Notes: generated from the letters alone by a model not told the origin. Shown: positions 15,622-25,366, numbered from the stretch's first letter. The stretch is 64,000 bases of DNA from Paenibacillaceae bacterium (GCA_029256185.1 JAQSYI010000004.1:124001-188000); one strand, 5' to 3'. Made by a program: numbers and translations.

Positions 15622-16554
15622 ATGCCGTCAATTGGGAAGAACGATCAGACTCCTGTCCGGGAGTATATCAAAGAGCAGGCCGGTCTTGTAGAAGCCAAAC
15701 TTCTTCGCAGCCTGCCTGCGGAATGGGCGGTTCCCCAACTTCTCCGCGAGTCTATGCAATATTCATTAATGGCCGGAGGCAAACGCCTGCGGCCTATTCT
15801 TGTGCTCTCCGCCGCGGAGGCCCTTGGCGTCAGGGAGGGTGCAAGCAGAGAGGCAGTCATGGATATTGCCTGTGCCATCGAGATGATTCATACGTATTCC
15901 CTGATTCACGATGACCTTCCCGCCATGGATAATGATGATTTCCGCAGAGGCAAGCCGACCAATCATAAGGTATACGGAGACGCCATGGCCATTCTGGCCG
16001 GAGACGCTCTGCTGACTCATGCTTTCTTCACTGTCGCTCAGGCTGCCAGGGTGCACGGGTCCGATCCGCAAGCGGTTCTGTCCATTATAGAGGAACTGTC
16101 CGCTTATGCAGGACCCCGGGGAATGGTGGGGGGGCAGGTTGCGGATATACTGGGCGAGCAGGGTCATACGGGCGCTGCGGAATTGGATTATATCCATACG
16201 CACAAGACCGGGGATTTGATCGTATTCTCGCTGAAGGCGGGCGGGAGAATCGGGGGGGCCAATGCTGCGCAGTTGTCTGCTCTTGAGACATACGGCTACA
16301 GCATCGGGCTTGCTTTTCAGATTCAAGACGATATCCTGGATTTGACCGGCGATGAGGCCAAGCTGGGCAAGCCGCTGCACAGTGACGAGCGGCAGCAGAA
16401 GGTAACGTATCCCTATCTGTTCGGCCTGGAAGAATCCAAGGCCAAGGTGAAGGAATTGACGGAAAAGGGCAAGGAGACGGTGGCTGCCGCTGGCTTCGCG
16501 AATCCCGCGAGGCTGTTGCAACTGGCCGACTATTTGGTGGGACGGGAGTATTAG
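15622..16554 (+). CDS. ispA: Farnesyl/geranyl diphosphate synthase (polyprenyl synthetase)
   Basis: This prenyl transferase condenses isopentenyl and dimethylallyl diphosphate to farnesyl diphosphate. The 310-residue product has GGKRLRP near residue 52, the first Asp-rich motif DDLPAMDNDD at about 97-106 followed by RRGKPTNHK, and the second motif QDDILD at about 235-240. The ATG at 15622 directly follows the xseB stop. Its place next to dxs, the first enzyme of the methylerythritol phosphate route, gives a compact isoprenoid pair. Confidence 0.93.
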   Translation: MPSIGKNDQTPVREYIKEQAGLVEAKLLRSLPAEWAVPQLLRESMQYSLMAGGKRLRPILVLSAAEALGVREGASREAVMDIACAIEMIHTYSLIHDDLPAMDNDDFRRGKPTNHKVYGDAMAILAGDALLTHAFFTVAQAARVHGSDPQAVLSIIEELSAYAGPRGMVGGQVADILGEQGHTGAAELDYIHTHKTGDLIVFSLKAGGRIGGANAAQLSALETYGYSIGLAFQIQDDILDLTGDEAKLGKPLHSDERQQKVTYPYLFGLEESKAKVKELTEKGKETVAAAGFANPARLLQLADYLVGREY

Positions 16555-16556
16555 CG

Positions 16557-16586
16557 TTGTGGGTTTTTTCCTGACTATGCTATAAT
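16557..16586 (+). promoter_or_regulatory. Candidate promoter for dxs
   Basis: A perfect TATAAT (16581-16586) is preceded by TTGTGG (16557-16562) with an 18-base spacer. The upstream box is only a partial match. The position, 60 bases before the dxs start and after the ispA stop, is sensible. Confidence 0.35.
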
Positions 16587-16645
16587 GGTGCATATTTGTA
16601 CAGATTGAACGATCAATCAACCCATATGAAAGCGGGGTAATCCAT

Positions 16646-18526
16646 GTGCTCGAGCAAATCGGCCGTCCGGAAGACCTGAAGAAGCTGGATGTGGAGCAAC
16701 TGGAAGCTTTGGCTGGCGAAATCCGCGGGTTTCTGATCGAAAAGCTCTCCATCACAGGCGGACATCTTGCACCTAATCTGGGAGTCGTCGAATTGACACT
16801 CGCTCTGCATTATCACTTCAACTCGCCCCGTGACAAGTTGATCTTCGACGTGGGGCACCAATCTTATGTCCATAAAATATTGACCGGACGCATGGGGGAG
16901 TTCGATACTCTGCGCAAGTATAAAGGACTGTGCGGCTTCGTTAAGCGGAGCGAAAGCGAGCATGACGTCTGGGAGGCCGGACACAGCAGCACCTCATTGT
17001 CTGCGGCCATGGGCTTTGCAAGTGCCCGCGACCTTCTGGGAGAGAACAACAAGGTCGTAGCCGTTATTGGAGACGGAGCCATGACAGGCGGTATGGCCTT
17101 CGAAGCGTTGAACCATATCGGTCATGCCAGCAAGAATCTGACGGTCATCCTCAATGACAACGAAATGTCCATTGCGCCCAATGTAGGGGCGATGCACAAT
17201 TATCTGGGCAAGATTCGCTCCGACCGGCATTACCGCAAGGCAAAAGAAGAAGTGGAATCCCTGCTCAAGAAAATTCCAGCCATCGGCGGCAAGGTTGCCA
17301 AGACCGTGGAGCGGCTGAAGGATACCCTGAAGTACATGATCGTAAACGGCGTGCTGTTTGAAGAACTGGGATTCCAGTATCTGGGCCCGGTGGATGGGCA
17401 TAATCTGTCCCAGCTGCTGGATACGCTGTGCCACGCAGATAAGCTGGAAGGACCTGTCATGATCCACGTGGTTACCCGCAAAGGCAAGGGATATTCTCCC
17501 GCAGAGGCGGATTCCCATACCTGGCACGGGATCAGCCCGTATAAGATCGAGTCGGGTCAGGTGCTCAAAACGGTGGGGCCTCCGATGTACACGGAGGTGT
17601 TCAGCAAGACGCTTATTGAACTGGCGGAGGAGGACCCGAGAATCGTAGCGGTCACGCCGGCCATGCCGGGAGGCTCCGGCTTGCTTCCGTTTGCAGCCCG
17701 TTTCCCCGACCGGATGTTCGATGTAGGCATTGCCGAGCAGCATGCGGCCACGTTCTGCGCCGGTCTGGCCATGGAAGGAATGAAGCCGGTATATGCGGTG
17801 TACTCCACCTTTATGCAGCGGGCTTATGACCAGATTGTACACGATATAGCCAGGCAGAATCTGAATGTAGTGTTTGCCATTGACCGGGCCGGATTCGTGG
17901 GACCGGACGGGGAAACCCACCAGGGGGTCTATGATCTGGCGTTCCTGCGCAGCATTCCCAATATGACCATCATGATGCCCAAGGATGAGCAGGAGCTCCG
18001 GGATATGCTGCGTACCGCAGTTTCCTACAATGACGGGCCCATCGCCGTCCGCTATCCCCGTATCAACTGCAGGGGCGTGGAAGACGTGCCTTCCTCCATT
18101 CTACCTATAGGCAACTGGGAGATCGTACGGGAGGGCAAGGATGCCGTCATTCTGGCGGTAGGTCCTATGGTGGAGGTGGCCGAGGATGCTGCTGAGAAGC
18201 TTGCTGTCCAAGGACTCTCTGTCCGTGTAGTGAACGCCCGGTTCATCAAGCCTCTGGATGGGGCCATGCTTCAGTCGCTGGCCGCCGAAATGCTGCCGGT
18301 GGTTACATTGGAAGAGGGGGCGCGGATGGGCGGTTTCGGCTCTGCCGTGTTGGAATATTATTCGGATCACGATGTATATGGGCTCCCGGTTAAGAATATG
18401 GCCATCCCCGATTATTTCGTGGAGCACGGCAGCATCAAGGAGCAGCGCTGCGAGGTGGGCCTGACCGCCGACAATGTGGCGGCGCAGTTGTCCGCCTTCC
18501 TCCCGCGGAAGCGGCAGCATGCATAA
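16646..18526 (+). CDS. dxs: 1-deoxy-D-xylulose-5-phosphate synthase
   Basis: Dxs joins pyruvate and glyceraldehyde 3-phosphate with thiamine diphosphate, starting the methylerythritol phosphate isoprenoid pathway. The 626-residue protein has the TPP-binding motif [16 protein letters not shown] near residues 139-154 and [14 protein letters not shown] near 165-178, plus the transketolase pyrimidine block [21 protein letters not shown] (in part) near 355-375. The frame starts with a GTG at 16646 behind AAAGCGGGG; an overlapping ATG at 16644 is in another frame. Length is normal. Confidence 0.96.
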   Translation: MLEQIGRPEDLKKLDVEQLEALAGEIRGFLIEKLSITGGHLAPNLGVVELTLALHYHFNSPRDKLIFDVGHQSYVHKILTGRMGEFDTLRKYKGLCGFVKRSESEHDVWEAGHSSTSLSAAMGFASARDLLGENNKVVAVIGDGAMTGGMAFEALNHIGHASKNLTVILNDNEMSIAPNVGAMHNYLGKIRSDRHYRKAKEEVESLLKKIPAIGGKVAKTVERLKDTLKYMIVNGVLFEELGFQYLGPVDGHNLSQLLDTLCHADKLEGPVMIHVVTRKGKGYSPAEADSHTWHGISPYKIESGQVLKTVGPPMYTEVFSKTLIELAEEDPRIVAVTPAMPGGSGLLPFAARFPDRMFDVGIAEQHAATFCAGLAMEGMKPVYAVYSTFMQRAYDQIVHDIARQNLNVVFAIDRAGFVGPDGETHQGVYDLAFLRSIPNMTIMMPKDEQELRDMLRTAVSYNDGPIAVRYPRINCRGVEDVPSSILPIGNWEIVREGKDAVILAVGPMVEVAEDAAEKLAVQGLSVRVVNARFIKPLDGAMLQSLAAEMLPVVTLEEGARMGGFGSAVLEYYSDHDVYGLPVKNMAIPDYFVEHGSIKEQRCEVGLTADNVAAQLSAFLPRKRQHA

Positions 18527-18563
18527 GCAACCAGGGATTGACGGGAACAAGGAGGCTTGAGGA

Positions 18564-19412
18564 TTGTTGGCTAGCGACAAAGAAAGAGTGGATGTCCTGT
18601 TAGTTGAACAGGGGTTCTTCGAAAGCAGGGAGAGGGCGAAGGCGGCCGTGATGGCCGGGCTGGTGTTCTCGGGATCGGAGCGGCTGGAGAAGCCTGGCAT
18701 GAAGATATCCCGGGCGTTGCCCCTGCAGGTCAAGGGCGCGCCGCACCCTTATGTCAGCCGCGGCGGCTTGAAGCTGGAGAAGGCCGTCTCCGCATTTGCG
18801 ATTGATCTGAAGGGGGCCCGGATGCTGGACATCGGAGCTTCCACCGGCGGTTTTACGGACTGTGCCCTTAAGAATGGCGCCGACTCGGTGTGTGCCATTG
18901 ATGTAGGCTATAACCAATTGGATTGGTCGTTGCGCAGTGACCCGCGGGTCATGGTATTGGAGCGCACCAACTTCAGATATATGGAGCCCAAGGATTTGAA
19001 CGGGTTTACGCCTGACTTCGCCACCATCGATGTTTCTTTCATATCTCTGCGCCTTATTCTGCCGGCGCTGGTCAAGCTCATGCCGCGAGGCGGAACCGTA
19101 GCGCTGATCAAGCCGCAGTTTGAGGCGGGACGCGAGCAGGTAGGCAAGTCCGGAGTAGTCCGGAATGCGGCGGTTCATTGCAGCGTGCTGGCCATGGTGC
19201 TGGATTTTGCCGCAGAACTGGGGTTCACCCTCCGGGGCCTTACCCATTCCCCGATTACGGGCGGGGAGGGGAATATGGAGTTTCTGGCTTATTGGAGTTA
19301 TGATGAAGCTGAACAGACGCAAGGAAGCGGGGGACCGAGGCCTGATTTCTCGGCAGCCATTCAGGAAACTGTACAGCTTGCCCATAACACATTCCGTTCT
19401 TCATCATCCTGA
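18564..19412 (+). CDS. tlyA: TlyA family rRNA (cytidine-2'-O)-methyltransferase
   Basis: The 282-residue product has an N-terminal S4 RNA-binding domain (RVDVLLVEQGFFESRERAKA near residues 8-27) and a C-terminal FtsJ-type Rossmann methyltransferase. The SAM-binding block is LDIGASTGGFTDC at about 88-100, and IDVSFISL and IKPQFEAGREQVG follow. This is the TlyA/YqxC family, which methylates ribosomal RNA 2'-hydroxyls. The start is a TTG at 18564, eight bases after GGAGG. B. subtilis has the homologue at the same place, between dxs and argR. Confidence 0.92.
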   Translation: MLASDKERVDVLLVEQGFFESRERAKAAVMAGLVFSGSERLEKPGMKISRALPLQVKGAPHPYVSRGGLKLEKAVSAFAIDLKGARMLDIGASTGGFTDCALKNGADSVCAIDVGYNQLDWSLRSDPRVMVLERTNFRYMEPKDLNGFTPDFATIDVSFISLRLILPALVKLMPRGGTVALIKPQFEAGREQVGKSGVVRNAAVHCSVLAMVLDFAAELGFTLRGLTHSPITGGEGNMEFLAYWSYDEAEQTQGSGGPRPDFSAAIQETVQLAHNTFRSSSS

Positions 19413-19540
19413 GAAAATCAGACTGGCAGCGGGTTTTCCCCTCGGGAGCCCGGCCGGAGACATTTTCTTGGGATGTTTCCCGTTCAAGCAGGAATTCCGC
19501 CGCCTCCCTAGAAATGATTAGTATTCGGGGGGATGTATGG

Positions 19541-20002
19541 ATGTATAGGGGAGACAGTCTTATCCTTGTGCTGCTCAGTCTATTCATCATGGGATGGTTT
19601 GTGTATCTGTTCCGCCGCTGGCTATTGGCGCCGCCCAAGGCCAAGATCAGCATCAAGCCTGATCCGGAGGTTACGGTATCAGAAGCGGTGGAGCTTCTGG
19701 AATTTGCAGGTTATGAGGTGCTGACCGGCAAACGGAAGGTTTCCCTCTCCATCCATGTCAATGATCAATTGGAATTGGAGAGCAGGCTGTTTATTGATCA
19801 TTTCGCCGCGGTGGAGGACGAGCTGTATGTAGTCAAGCTGGCGCGGGACCGTAAGCCGCTGGAATGGACGGGAAGCGGCTTGCGCGATCACCTGCTGGTG
19901 TACCAGCTCTTGTATAGCCAAGTTCACGGCGTTTTATATGTGGATCTGAAGCGGCGCTCCATCGAGAAAATCCGGTTTTCCATCGACACCGAAGGGGATT
20001 GA
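19541..20002 (+). CDS. Conserved-looking protein of unknown function, one membrane segment
   Basis: The family was not recognised. The 153-residue product starts MYRGDSLILVLLSLFIMGWF, a single membrane anchor at about residues 6-22 followed by RRW. The soluble remainder has PEVTVSEAVELLEFAGYEVL, which looks like a small alpha/beta domain, and many alternating hydrophobic and charged residues. The ATG at 19541 is chosen because GGGGGG stands seven bases before it; an in-frame ATG lies at 19514. It sits between tlyA and argR. It could act at the membrane, but nothing in the sequence shows how. Confidence 0.75.
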   Translation: MYRGDSLILVLLSLFIMGWFVYLFRRWLLAPPKAKISIKPDPEVTVSEAVELLEFAGYEVLTGKRKVSLSIHVNDQLELESRLFIDHFAAVEDELYVVKLARDRKPLEWTGSGLRDHLLVYQLLYSQVHGVLYVDLKRRSIEKIRFSIDTEGD

Positions 20003-20050
20003 CGTCTGAAGAGAAGATTTCTTGTTGAAAGTAAAGTGAAGGAGGCAGTC

Positions 20051-20500
20051 ATGAAGGGTCAACGCCACATCAAGATTCGGGAAATTCTTGCAAACAATGA
20101 GATTGAAACTCAGGATGAACTCGTGGAATCATTGCGGGCGGCCGGCTTTAATGTGACCCAGGCAACTGTGTCAAGGGACATTAAGGAGCTTCATCTCATC
20201 AAGGTTCCATTGAGCACCGGCACTTACAAATATTCGCTGCCTGTGGAGCAGCGCTACAATCCGCTGGGGCGGCTGAAGCGGGTGCTAAGCGAGCATTTTG
20301 TCAGCATTGATTATACGGAGAATTTGATCGTCATGAAGAGCATGCCCGGCACTGCCAACGCAATCGGCGCTTTGATGGACAGTCTGGAATGGTCCGAGAT
20401 CATGGGGACCATCTGCGGGGATGACACCATCCTGATTATTTGCCGGGGCCGGGAACAGAGCAAGGAAGTTGTAGAACGGTTAATGGCTATGCTGTCCTGA
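20051..20500 (+). CDS. argR: Arginine repressor ArgR/AhrC
   Basis: ArgR is a hexameric arginine-dependent regulator of arginine synthesis and breakdown genes. The 149-residue product has an N-terminal winged helix ([20 protein letters not shown], then [19 protein letters not shown]) and a C-terminal oligomerisation and arginine-binding domain with [15 protein letters not shown] and [21 protein letters not shown] lies seven bases before the ATG at 20051. An in-frame ATG at 20036 is upstream of that site and unlikely. It precedes recN as in B. subtilis (ahrC-recN). Confidence 0.95.
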   Translation: MKGQRHIKIREILANNEIETQDELVESLRAAGFNVTQATVSRDIKELHLIKVPLSTGTYKYSLPVEQRYNPLGRLKRVLSEHFVSIDYTENLIVMKSMPGTANAIGALMDSLEWSEIMGTICGDDTILIICRGREQSKEVVERLMAMLS

Positions 20501-20515
20501 GGGGCAGCTTTTTTT
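20491..20515 (+). terminator. Terminator overlapping the argR stop codon
   Basis: GCTGTCC (20491-20497) and GGGGCAGC (20501-20508) form a short stem with the TGA stop in its loop, followed by seven T residues. An intergenic repeat element starts six bases later. Confidence 0.6.
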
Positions 20516-20520
20516 CAAAG

Positions 20521-20601
20521 TCTTAAGAAAGCATAAACGGAGAGCGGCTCGACTTCTTGACAAACGCGCGGCGTGAAGGGACGCCGATAAGCGTTTATCC
20601 T
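20521..20601 (+). repeat. CATAAACG-type intergenic element, copy
   Basis: This copy contains AAGCATAAACGG, AGCGGCTCGACTTCTTGACA, AACGCGCGGCGTG and GGGACGCCGATAAGCG, ending GCGTTTATCCTC. ATAAACG and CGTTTAT form the inverted ends. GGCGT and ACGCC inside can pair. It fills most of the gap between the argR terminator and the recN binding site. Confidence 0.8.
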
Positions 20602-20635
20602 CAAGTCGCGTCTATCCCCGAATGGAGGTGAGGCC

Positions 20636-22390
20636 ATGCTGCAGGAATTAGTAATCCGCAATCTGGCGGTGATTGAATCGGTAAAGCTGTCCTTTCATAA
20701 CGGCTTTCATGTGTTGACCGGAGAAACTGGGGCCGGCAAATCCATTATTATTGACGCGCTGGGACTCCTCGCAGGGGGAAGAGGCTCAAGCGAGCTGGTC
20801 CGCTATGGACAGGATAAAGCGGAGATCGAAGGTTTGTTCGATGTACCCGCCGATCATCCTGTCTGGGAGGTGCTGAACCGGATCGGGCTTGAGGCATCGT
20901 CTGAGGAGCATCTGATTATCCGCAGGGAATTAAGCGCCCAGGGCAAAAGCGTAAGCCGGATCAACGGCCAGTTGGTCAATCTGGGGGTTCTGCGGGAGGC
21001 CGGGGAATGGCTTGTCAACATTCACGGGCAGCATGAACACCAGTCTCTGCTGAAGGCGGAGGCTCATATCGGTTGGCTGGATCTGTTCGGAGGCAAGGAG
21101 ATAAGCGAAGCGAAACAAGCTTATGCGGAGGTTTACGACAAGTATGTCTCGCTTCAGAATGAGCTGAAGGAACTGAAGGAAGCCGGCAAGCAGACGCTGC
21201 AGATGCAGGATCTGTACCGCTTTCAGGTAGAGGAGATTTCGGAAGCCAAGTTAAAAAACGGCGAGGACGAATGTTTAACGGAAGAAAAGAGCAAGCTAGG
21301 AAATGCGGAAAAATTGTACCAGAACGTGAATGACTCGTACGAAGCGCTGAATGCCAACGGCAAGGGATTGGACCAGCTGCGCAAATCCTTGCTCAAGCTG
21401 CAGGATGTGGTAGCTTATGATGCTGCCCTCCAGCCCATCCAAGAGCAGATGCAGACCGCATTCTACCAGTTGGAGGATGTATCTTACCAACTGCGGGATT
21501 ACCGGGATGAGATTGAATTTAATCCGGCAAGGCTTGATGTGATTGAGGAACGGCTAAGCCTGATTGCCTCCTTCCGCCGCAAGTATGGAGAGAATGTGGA
21601 AGAAATTCTGGCTTATCTTCACAAGATCGAGCAGGAGCTGTCCGTCCTAGACCATAAGGAGGAGCGGATTTCCGAGCTTGAAGCCCGGCTTGCGGTCAAG
21701 CAGGCGGAGTGTGTGGAGTTAGGGCGCAAGCTGTCCGTGCTTCGTCAGAGTGCGGGAAGCCGGTTAGCTGGCAGTATTGAGCTGGAGCTGAAGGAGCTGC
21801 ATATGGAGCGGACCAGGTTCCATGTTGCGGTCAACCGAACAGAGCAGCCCGGCGGAGCAGTCATTGTTGACGGCGCGGCGGTTCGTCTGACCCGTCAAGG
21901 TATCGATCAAGTGGAATTCCTGATCGCGCCCAATCCGGGGGAACCCTTGCGGGGACTGGGCAAAATCGCCTCCGGGGGCGAACTGTCCCGGATTATGCTG
22001 GCAATGAAATCCATCTTCGCCAAGGTGGACCAGATTCCGGTGCTGGTATTTGACGAGGTGGATACAGGAGTCAGCGGCCGCGCGGCGCAAGCCATTGCAG
22101 AACGGCTGGCCCGGCTGTCCGCCGAATGCCAGGTATTCTCCATTACGCATCTTCCCCAGGTGGCTTGCATGGCGGATGCCCATTATTATATCAGCAAGGC
22201 TGTAGAGGGTGAGCGCACCTTCACCCGCGTATCTGATTTGAATGAAGAAGAGCGGACTGTAGAGCTTGCACGCATGCTGGGCGGAGTGGAAATAACTGAA
22301 ACGACGCTGCACCATGCTAAGGAAATGCTAGCCCTTGCTGCAAGCCGAAAAATGGCCTATGAGAAGGAAATCAAGCAGATTATGGCCTAA
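20636..22390 (+). CDS. recN: DNA repair protein RecN
   Basis: RecN is an SMC-like ATPase that acts early in double-strand break repair. The 584-residue product has Walker A GETGAGKS at about residues 29-36, a long coiled-coil middle (about 150-370) with family blocks such as RFQVEEISEAKL, the ABC signature SGGELSR near 447, and Walker B VLVFDEVDTGVSG near 471. The C-terminal FSITHLPQVACMADAH is typical. GGAGGTGAGG precedes the ATG. No LexA-type box was seen upstream; an intergenic repeat occupies that space. Confidence 0.96.
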   Translation: MLQELVIRNLAVIESVKLSFHNGFHVLTGETGAGKSIIIDALGLLAGGRGSSELVRYGQDKAEIEGLFDVPADHPVWEVLNRIGLEASSEEHLIIRRELSAQGKSVSRINGQLVNLGVLREAGEWLVNIHGQHEHQSLLKAEAHIGWLDLFGGKEISEAKQAYAEVYDKYVSLQNELKELKEAGKQTLQMQDLYRFQVEEISEAKLKNGEDECLTEEKSKLGNAEKLYQNVNDSYEALNANGKGLDQLRKSLLKLQDVVAYDAALQPIQEQMQTAFYQLEDVSYQLRDYRDEIEFNPARLDVIEERLSLIASFRRKYGENVEEILAYLHKIEQELSVLDHKEERISELEARLAVKQAECVELGRKLSVLRQSAGSRLAGSIELELKELHMERTRFHVAVNRTEQPGGAVIVDGAAVRLTRQGIDQVEFLIAPNPGEPLRGLGKIASGGELSRIMLAMKSIFAKVDQIPVLVFDEVDTGVSGRAAQAIAERLARLSAECQVFSITHLPQVACMADAHYYISKAVEGERTFTRVSDLNEEERTVELARMLGGVEITETTLHHAKEMLALAASRKMAYEKEIKQIMA

Positions 22391-22502
22391 TGCTCAGGTT
22401 TTTCGAGTAATAAAAGCAACGGGGCAGGGTTAACTTAAAGTTACGCAAATGACATCAGCGCCTTCTCGCACAGCAAGAAGGGAATAAGGAGCGTGATCTT
22501 GA

Positions 22503-23828
22503 TTGAATTCCGTCAACCGCAAACGATTGATTGGTCTTATCATCGCTTTCTTCATTTGCTTGCTTAGTTTCTCCGCCCCGTTCCAATGCTTCGCCAGTTT
22601 TCCGGAAGAGCTTCGCATTTTCTCAGGTCAAGACAAGGATTTGCAATTATCCATGCCGGTTTATGGCAACATTACGGTCAAAGATCCTGGCATCGTAAAC
22701 GTGAACGGTTCGTCTGAGCCGACCTTTCAGGCGAACTTGAAGGATCCTATCCGGATTCACAGTGCTGAAGCCGGCCAGACGGAGATGCAGGTGAAGCTTG
22801 GTCCGGTGCCCATCAAGTCGGTGAGAGTGAAGGTTCTGCCGGATCTGAGGGTTGTGCCCGGCGGTCAAACCATCGGGGTCAAGCTGAAGTCGGCGGGAGT
22901 GCTGGTTGTGGGTCATCATCTGGTCACGGTCGCAGGCGACAAGCGGCAGTCCCCCGGTGAGGACGCCAAGGTGCAGGTGGGCGACCTGATTCAGAGCATT
23001 AACGGAACGAAGCTCAAGGATGTCAACCAGGTGGCGGAAATGGTGGCCAAAGCCGGTGAAGCCAAGGAAGAGCTGGATCTGGAGATCAAGCGCAACAAAG
23101 AAATGCTGCATATCCGGCTGGTTCCTACCTTTGACGAGAATGACAAGGCTTATCGCTTGGGGTTGTACATCCGCGATTCCGCCGCGGGCGTGGGGACACT
23201 GACCTTTTATTCACCGGATCAAAAAGCCTATGGAGCATTGGGGCATGTTATAACCGATATGGATACACAGACGCCAATTGAAGTAGGCAGCGGTGAGATT
23301 GTCCATTCCAATGTGACCTCCATTGCCAAGAGCCAGAACGGGGAACCTGGTGAGAAGCGGGCCCAATTCAGCCGGGAGAATAAGGTGCTCGGCAATATTG
23401 AGCGGAATACTCCCTTCGGCATTTTCGGTAAAATGTCTTACGTACCGGATCACGGTTTAACCAAAGAAGCGTTGCCTGTTGCTTTCGCCGAAGAGGTCAA
23501 GGAAGGTCCGGCCGAAATTTATACGGTGGTTAACGGCCAGAAGGTGGAGAAATTCGCTATTGAAATCACTCATGTATCGAAGCAGGACAGTCCTGCAACA
23601 AAGGGCATGATCATTAAAATTACAGATTCAAGGCTCATTGAAAAGACTGGCGGAATTGTGCAAGGCATGAGCGGCAGTCCGATTATACAGGACGGCAAAT
23701 TGATCGGCGCAGTCACACATGTTTTCGTCAATGATCCAACCAGCGGTTACGGATGCTTTATAGAATGGATGCTGCAGGATGCAGGGGTACTGGATAAGGA
23801 GACATTACAAGAACTGAAGGCGAGCTAA
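22503..23828 (+). CDS. spoIVB: SpoIVB serine peptidase (sigma-K checkpoint)
   Basis: SpoIVB is made in the forespore and secreted across its inner membrane, where it triggers pro-sigma-K processing by SpoIVFB. The 441-residue product has an N-terminal membrane segment (about residues 8-28), a PDZ domain near 125-205 ([18 protein letters not shown]), and an S55 peptidase domain. Catalytic candidates are the His of GALGHVITD and the Ser of [19 protein letters not shown] (in part), followed by the hallmark DPTSGYG. The start is a TTG at 22503 behind AAGGAG. Order recN-spoIVB-spo0A is as in B. subtilis. Confidence 0.95.
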   Translation: MNSVNRKRLIGLIIAFFICLLSFSAPFQCFASFPEELRIFSGQDKDLQLSMPVYGNITVKDPGIVNVNGSSEPTFQANLKDPIRIHSAEAGQTEMQVKLGPVPIKSVRVKVLPDLRVVPGGQTIGVKLKSAGVLVVGHHLVTVAGDKRQSPGEDAKVQVGDLIQSINGTKLKDVNQVAEMVAKAGEAKEELDLEIKRNKEMLHIRLVPTFDENDKAYRLGLYIRDSAAGVGTLTFYSPDQKAYGALGHVITDMDTQTPIEVGSGEIVHSNVTSIAKSQNGEPGEKRAQFSRENKVLGNIERNTPFGIFGKMSYVPDHGLTKEALPVAFAEEVKEGPAEIYTVVNGQKVEKFAIEITHVSKQDSPATKGMIIKITDSRLIEKTGGIVQGMSGSPIIQDGKLIGAVTHVFVNDPTSGYGCFIEWMLQDAGVLDKETLQELKAS

Positions 23829-23846
23829 CCGCTCCCTTCAGTTTTT
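23812..23846 (+). terminator. Terminator overlapping the spoIVB stop
   Basis: AACTGAAGG-C-GAGC pairs with GCTC-C-CTTCAGTT around TAACC, followed by TTTTT. The stop codon lies in the loop. It separates spoIVB from the spo0A promoter. Confidence 0.8.
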
Positions 23847-23902
23847 CTTCTTTGCCCATCGTTTGCCCATCCGTAATGATAAATGAAGATTATCCATACA
23901 TT

Positions 23903-23984
23903 TGTCGAAAAATGTTGATTGATCAGACAAAATATTAATTATATACGGATTGCTCAAAAAAAGAAAGAAAAATAATTTTCGACA
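23903..23984. promoter_or_regulatory. Two 0A boxes upstream of spo0A
   Basis: TGTCGAA at 23903-23909 (within TTTGTCGAAA) and its reverse complement TTCGACA at 23978-23984 match the Spo0A-binding core. The second directly abuts the -35 region of the sigma-H promoter. A third TGTCGAA at 24004-24010 overlaps the -10 region. The arrangement suggests that phosphorylated Spo0A controls its own gene, as known in B. subtilis. Confidence 0.75.
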
Positions 23985-24013
23985 GAAGGAAATCGGAATT
24001 GGATGTCGAATTA
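23985..24013 (+). promoter_or_regulatory. Sigma-H promoter of spo0A
   Basis: GAAGGAAAT (23985-23993) and GTCGAATTA (24005-24013), separated by 11 bases, fit the sigma-H consensus RnAGGAwWW / RnnGAATww at every position. A 0A box (TGTCGAA, 24004-24010) lies across the -10 element. The spo0A GTG start is 54 bases downstream. Confidence 0.8.
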
Positions 24014-24067
24014 CTCTCCAAAGTAAGAAAAAATTGGAACGCAACTGTAGATTGGAGGACATATCAC

Positions 24068-24892
24068 GTGCAAAAAATCGAAGTATTGCTAGCGGATGAT
24101 AACCGTGAGTTCACCGGGTTATTATCAGAATTCATCAATGGACAGCATGATATGGAAGTCGTAGGGGTAGCCTACAACGGCAATGATGTTCTGCGCCTGA
24201 TCGAAGAAGGCCGGGTGCCGGACGTGCTTATTCTTGATATTATCATGCCCCATCTGGATGGGCTGGGAGTATTGGAGAAGCTGCGGGAAATGAATGTGAA
24301 TCCTCAACCGAAAATCATCATGTTGACGGCATTTGGCCAGGAGAGCATAACCCAAAAGGCGGTGCAGCTGGGGGCATCTTACTACATACTCAAGCCGTTC
24401 GACCTTGAAGTGCTGACGAGCCGCATCAGGCAGCTGGTTACCAACAACATGATTACTTCCGGCTCAGGACTGTCCTCCAGCTTGGCTTCTTCCTTCATTC
24501 AGCAGCACAAGGCCAATGTGGTTCCGATTAACAAAACCCGCAATCTGGATGCCAGCATTACCAGCATCATACATGAAATTGGGGTGCCTGCGCATATCAA
24601 GGGTTACCAATATCTGCGCGAAGCCATTACCATGGTTTATAATAATATTGAAATTCTCGGAGCGATTACGAAGACGCTGTATCCGGCCATCGCCGAGCGC
24701 TTCAAGACCACGCCGAGCCGCGTGGAGCGGGCCATCCGCCACGCCATTGAAGTAGCCTGGACCCGCGGCAACATCGACTCGATCAGCCACCTGTTCGGGT
24801 ACACCATCAACATCAGCAAGTCCAAACCGACTAACTCGGAGTTCATCGCCATGGTCGCAGATAAGCTGAGAATTGAGCATAAGGTGAGTTAG
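24068..24892 (+). CDS. spo0A: Sporulation master regulator Spo0A
   Basis: Spo0A is the phosphorelay response regulator that starts sporulation. The 274-residue product has a receiver domain with the acidic pair D10-D11, the phosphoacceptor D57 in [10 protein letters not shown]87 and K109 (YYILKP), then a linker and the conserved C-terminal DNA-binding domain ([18 protein letters not shown], then [17 protein letters not shown] and [21 protein letters not shown] in part). The start is a GTG at 24068, nine bases after GGAGG; the frame is open further upstream, but only through the promoter. It is followed by a strong terminator. Confidence 0.98.
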   Translation: MQKIEVLLADDNREFTGLLSEFINGQHDMEVVGVAYNGNDVLRLIEEGRVPDVLILDIIMPHLDGLGVLEKLREMNVNPQPKIIMLTAFGQESITQKAVQLGASYYILKPFDLEVLTSRIRQLVTNNMITSGSGLSSSLASSFIQQHKANVVPINKTRNLDASITSIIHEIGVPAHIKGYQYLREAITMVYNNIEILGAITKTLYPAIAERFKTTPSRVERAIRHAIEVAWTRGNIDSISHLFGYTINISKSKPTNSEFIAMVADKLRIEHKVS

Positions 24893-24911
24893 GGAAGGGC
24901 CAAGTAAACAT

Positions 24912-24964
24912 ATACCGCTTCTTTATTGGTTTCTCAGAAACCGGTAAAGAAGCGGTATTTTTTT
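24912..24964 (+). terminator. Strong rho-independent terminator of spo0A
   Basis: ATACCGCTTCTTTA (24912-24925) and TAAAGAAGCGGTAT (24945-24958) form a 14-bp perfect stem, with a smaller GGTTTCTCAGAAACC hairpin inside, followed by seven T residues. Confidence 0.93.
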
Positions 24965-25354
24965 GGCTTAGACTTACATGCAGCTGTGCGGCACCTCCCG
25001 GATACACGCTCCAGAACGGTTTATGTCATCAGCCATTTAATGGGCGGGGTGCTGCTGCAAAAAGAGATCTTCGAAAAGTATCTGGCCCATCAAATGAAGC
25101 GGATGATGAGTTTGGACCGGTCGGCGAAGGACGAAAGCGGGATAGCTGCTCTGATCGTAACGCTTATTGAACTGGGCCGGCAGGCGGGAGAGATCCGCGG
25201 CGATCTTCCTGCGGCACTTGCGGTAGATTTTTTTCTGTTTGTATTTATTGAAGCGGCCAAGCCGTATTATCAAAATCCGGAGGGCTACAACCAAGCCCGG
25301 GCAGTGGATCGCAGCGCGGAGCTGTTTGTGAACGGTTTGAGACCGGTATTATAG
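24965..25354 (+). pseudogene. Remnant of a TetR/AcrR-type regulator (C-terminal part only)
   Basis: The frame after the spo0A terminator encodes a helical protein resembling the ligand-binding half of TetR-type regulators, with GIAALIVTLIELGRQAGEIR and GDLPAALAVDFFLFVFIEAA, and ends VNGLRPVL. The N-terminal helix-turn-helix domain is absent. The first part of the open frame runs through the terminator, and no good start with a binding site is visible. The fragment ends 12 bases before a second damaged gene, an esterase. Together they look like the remains of a regulator plus esterase locus. It might still be made as a short protein, but DNA binding would be lost. Confidence 0.5.
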
Positions 25355-25366
25355 AATGGGGGACGC

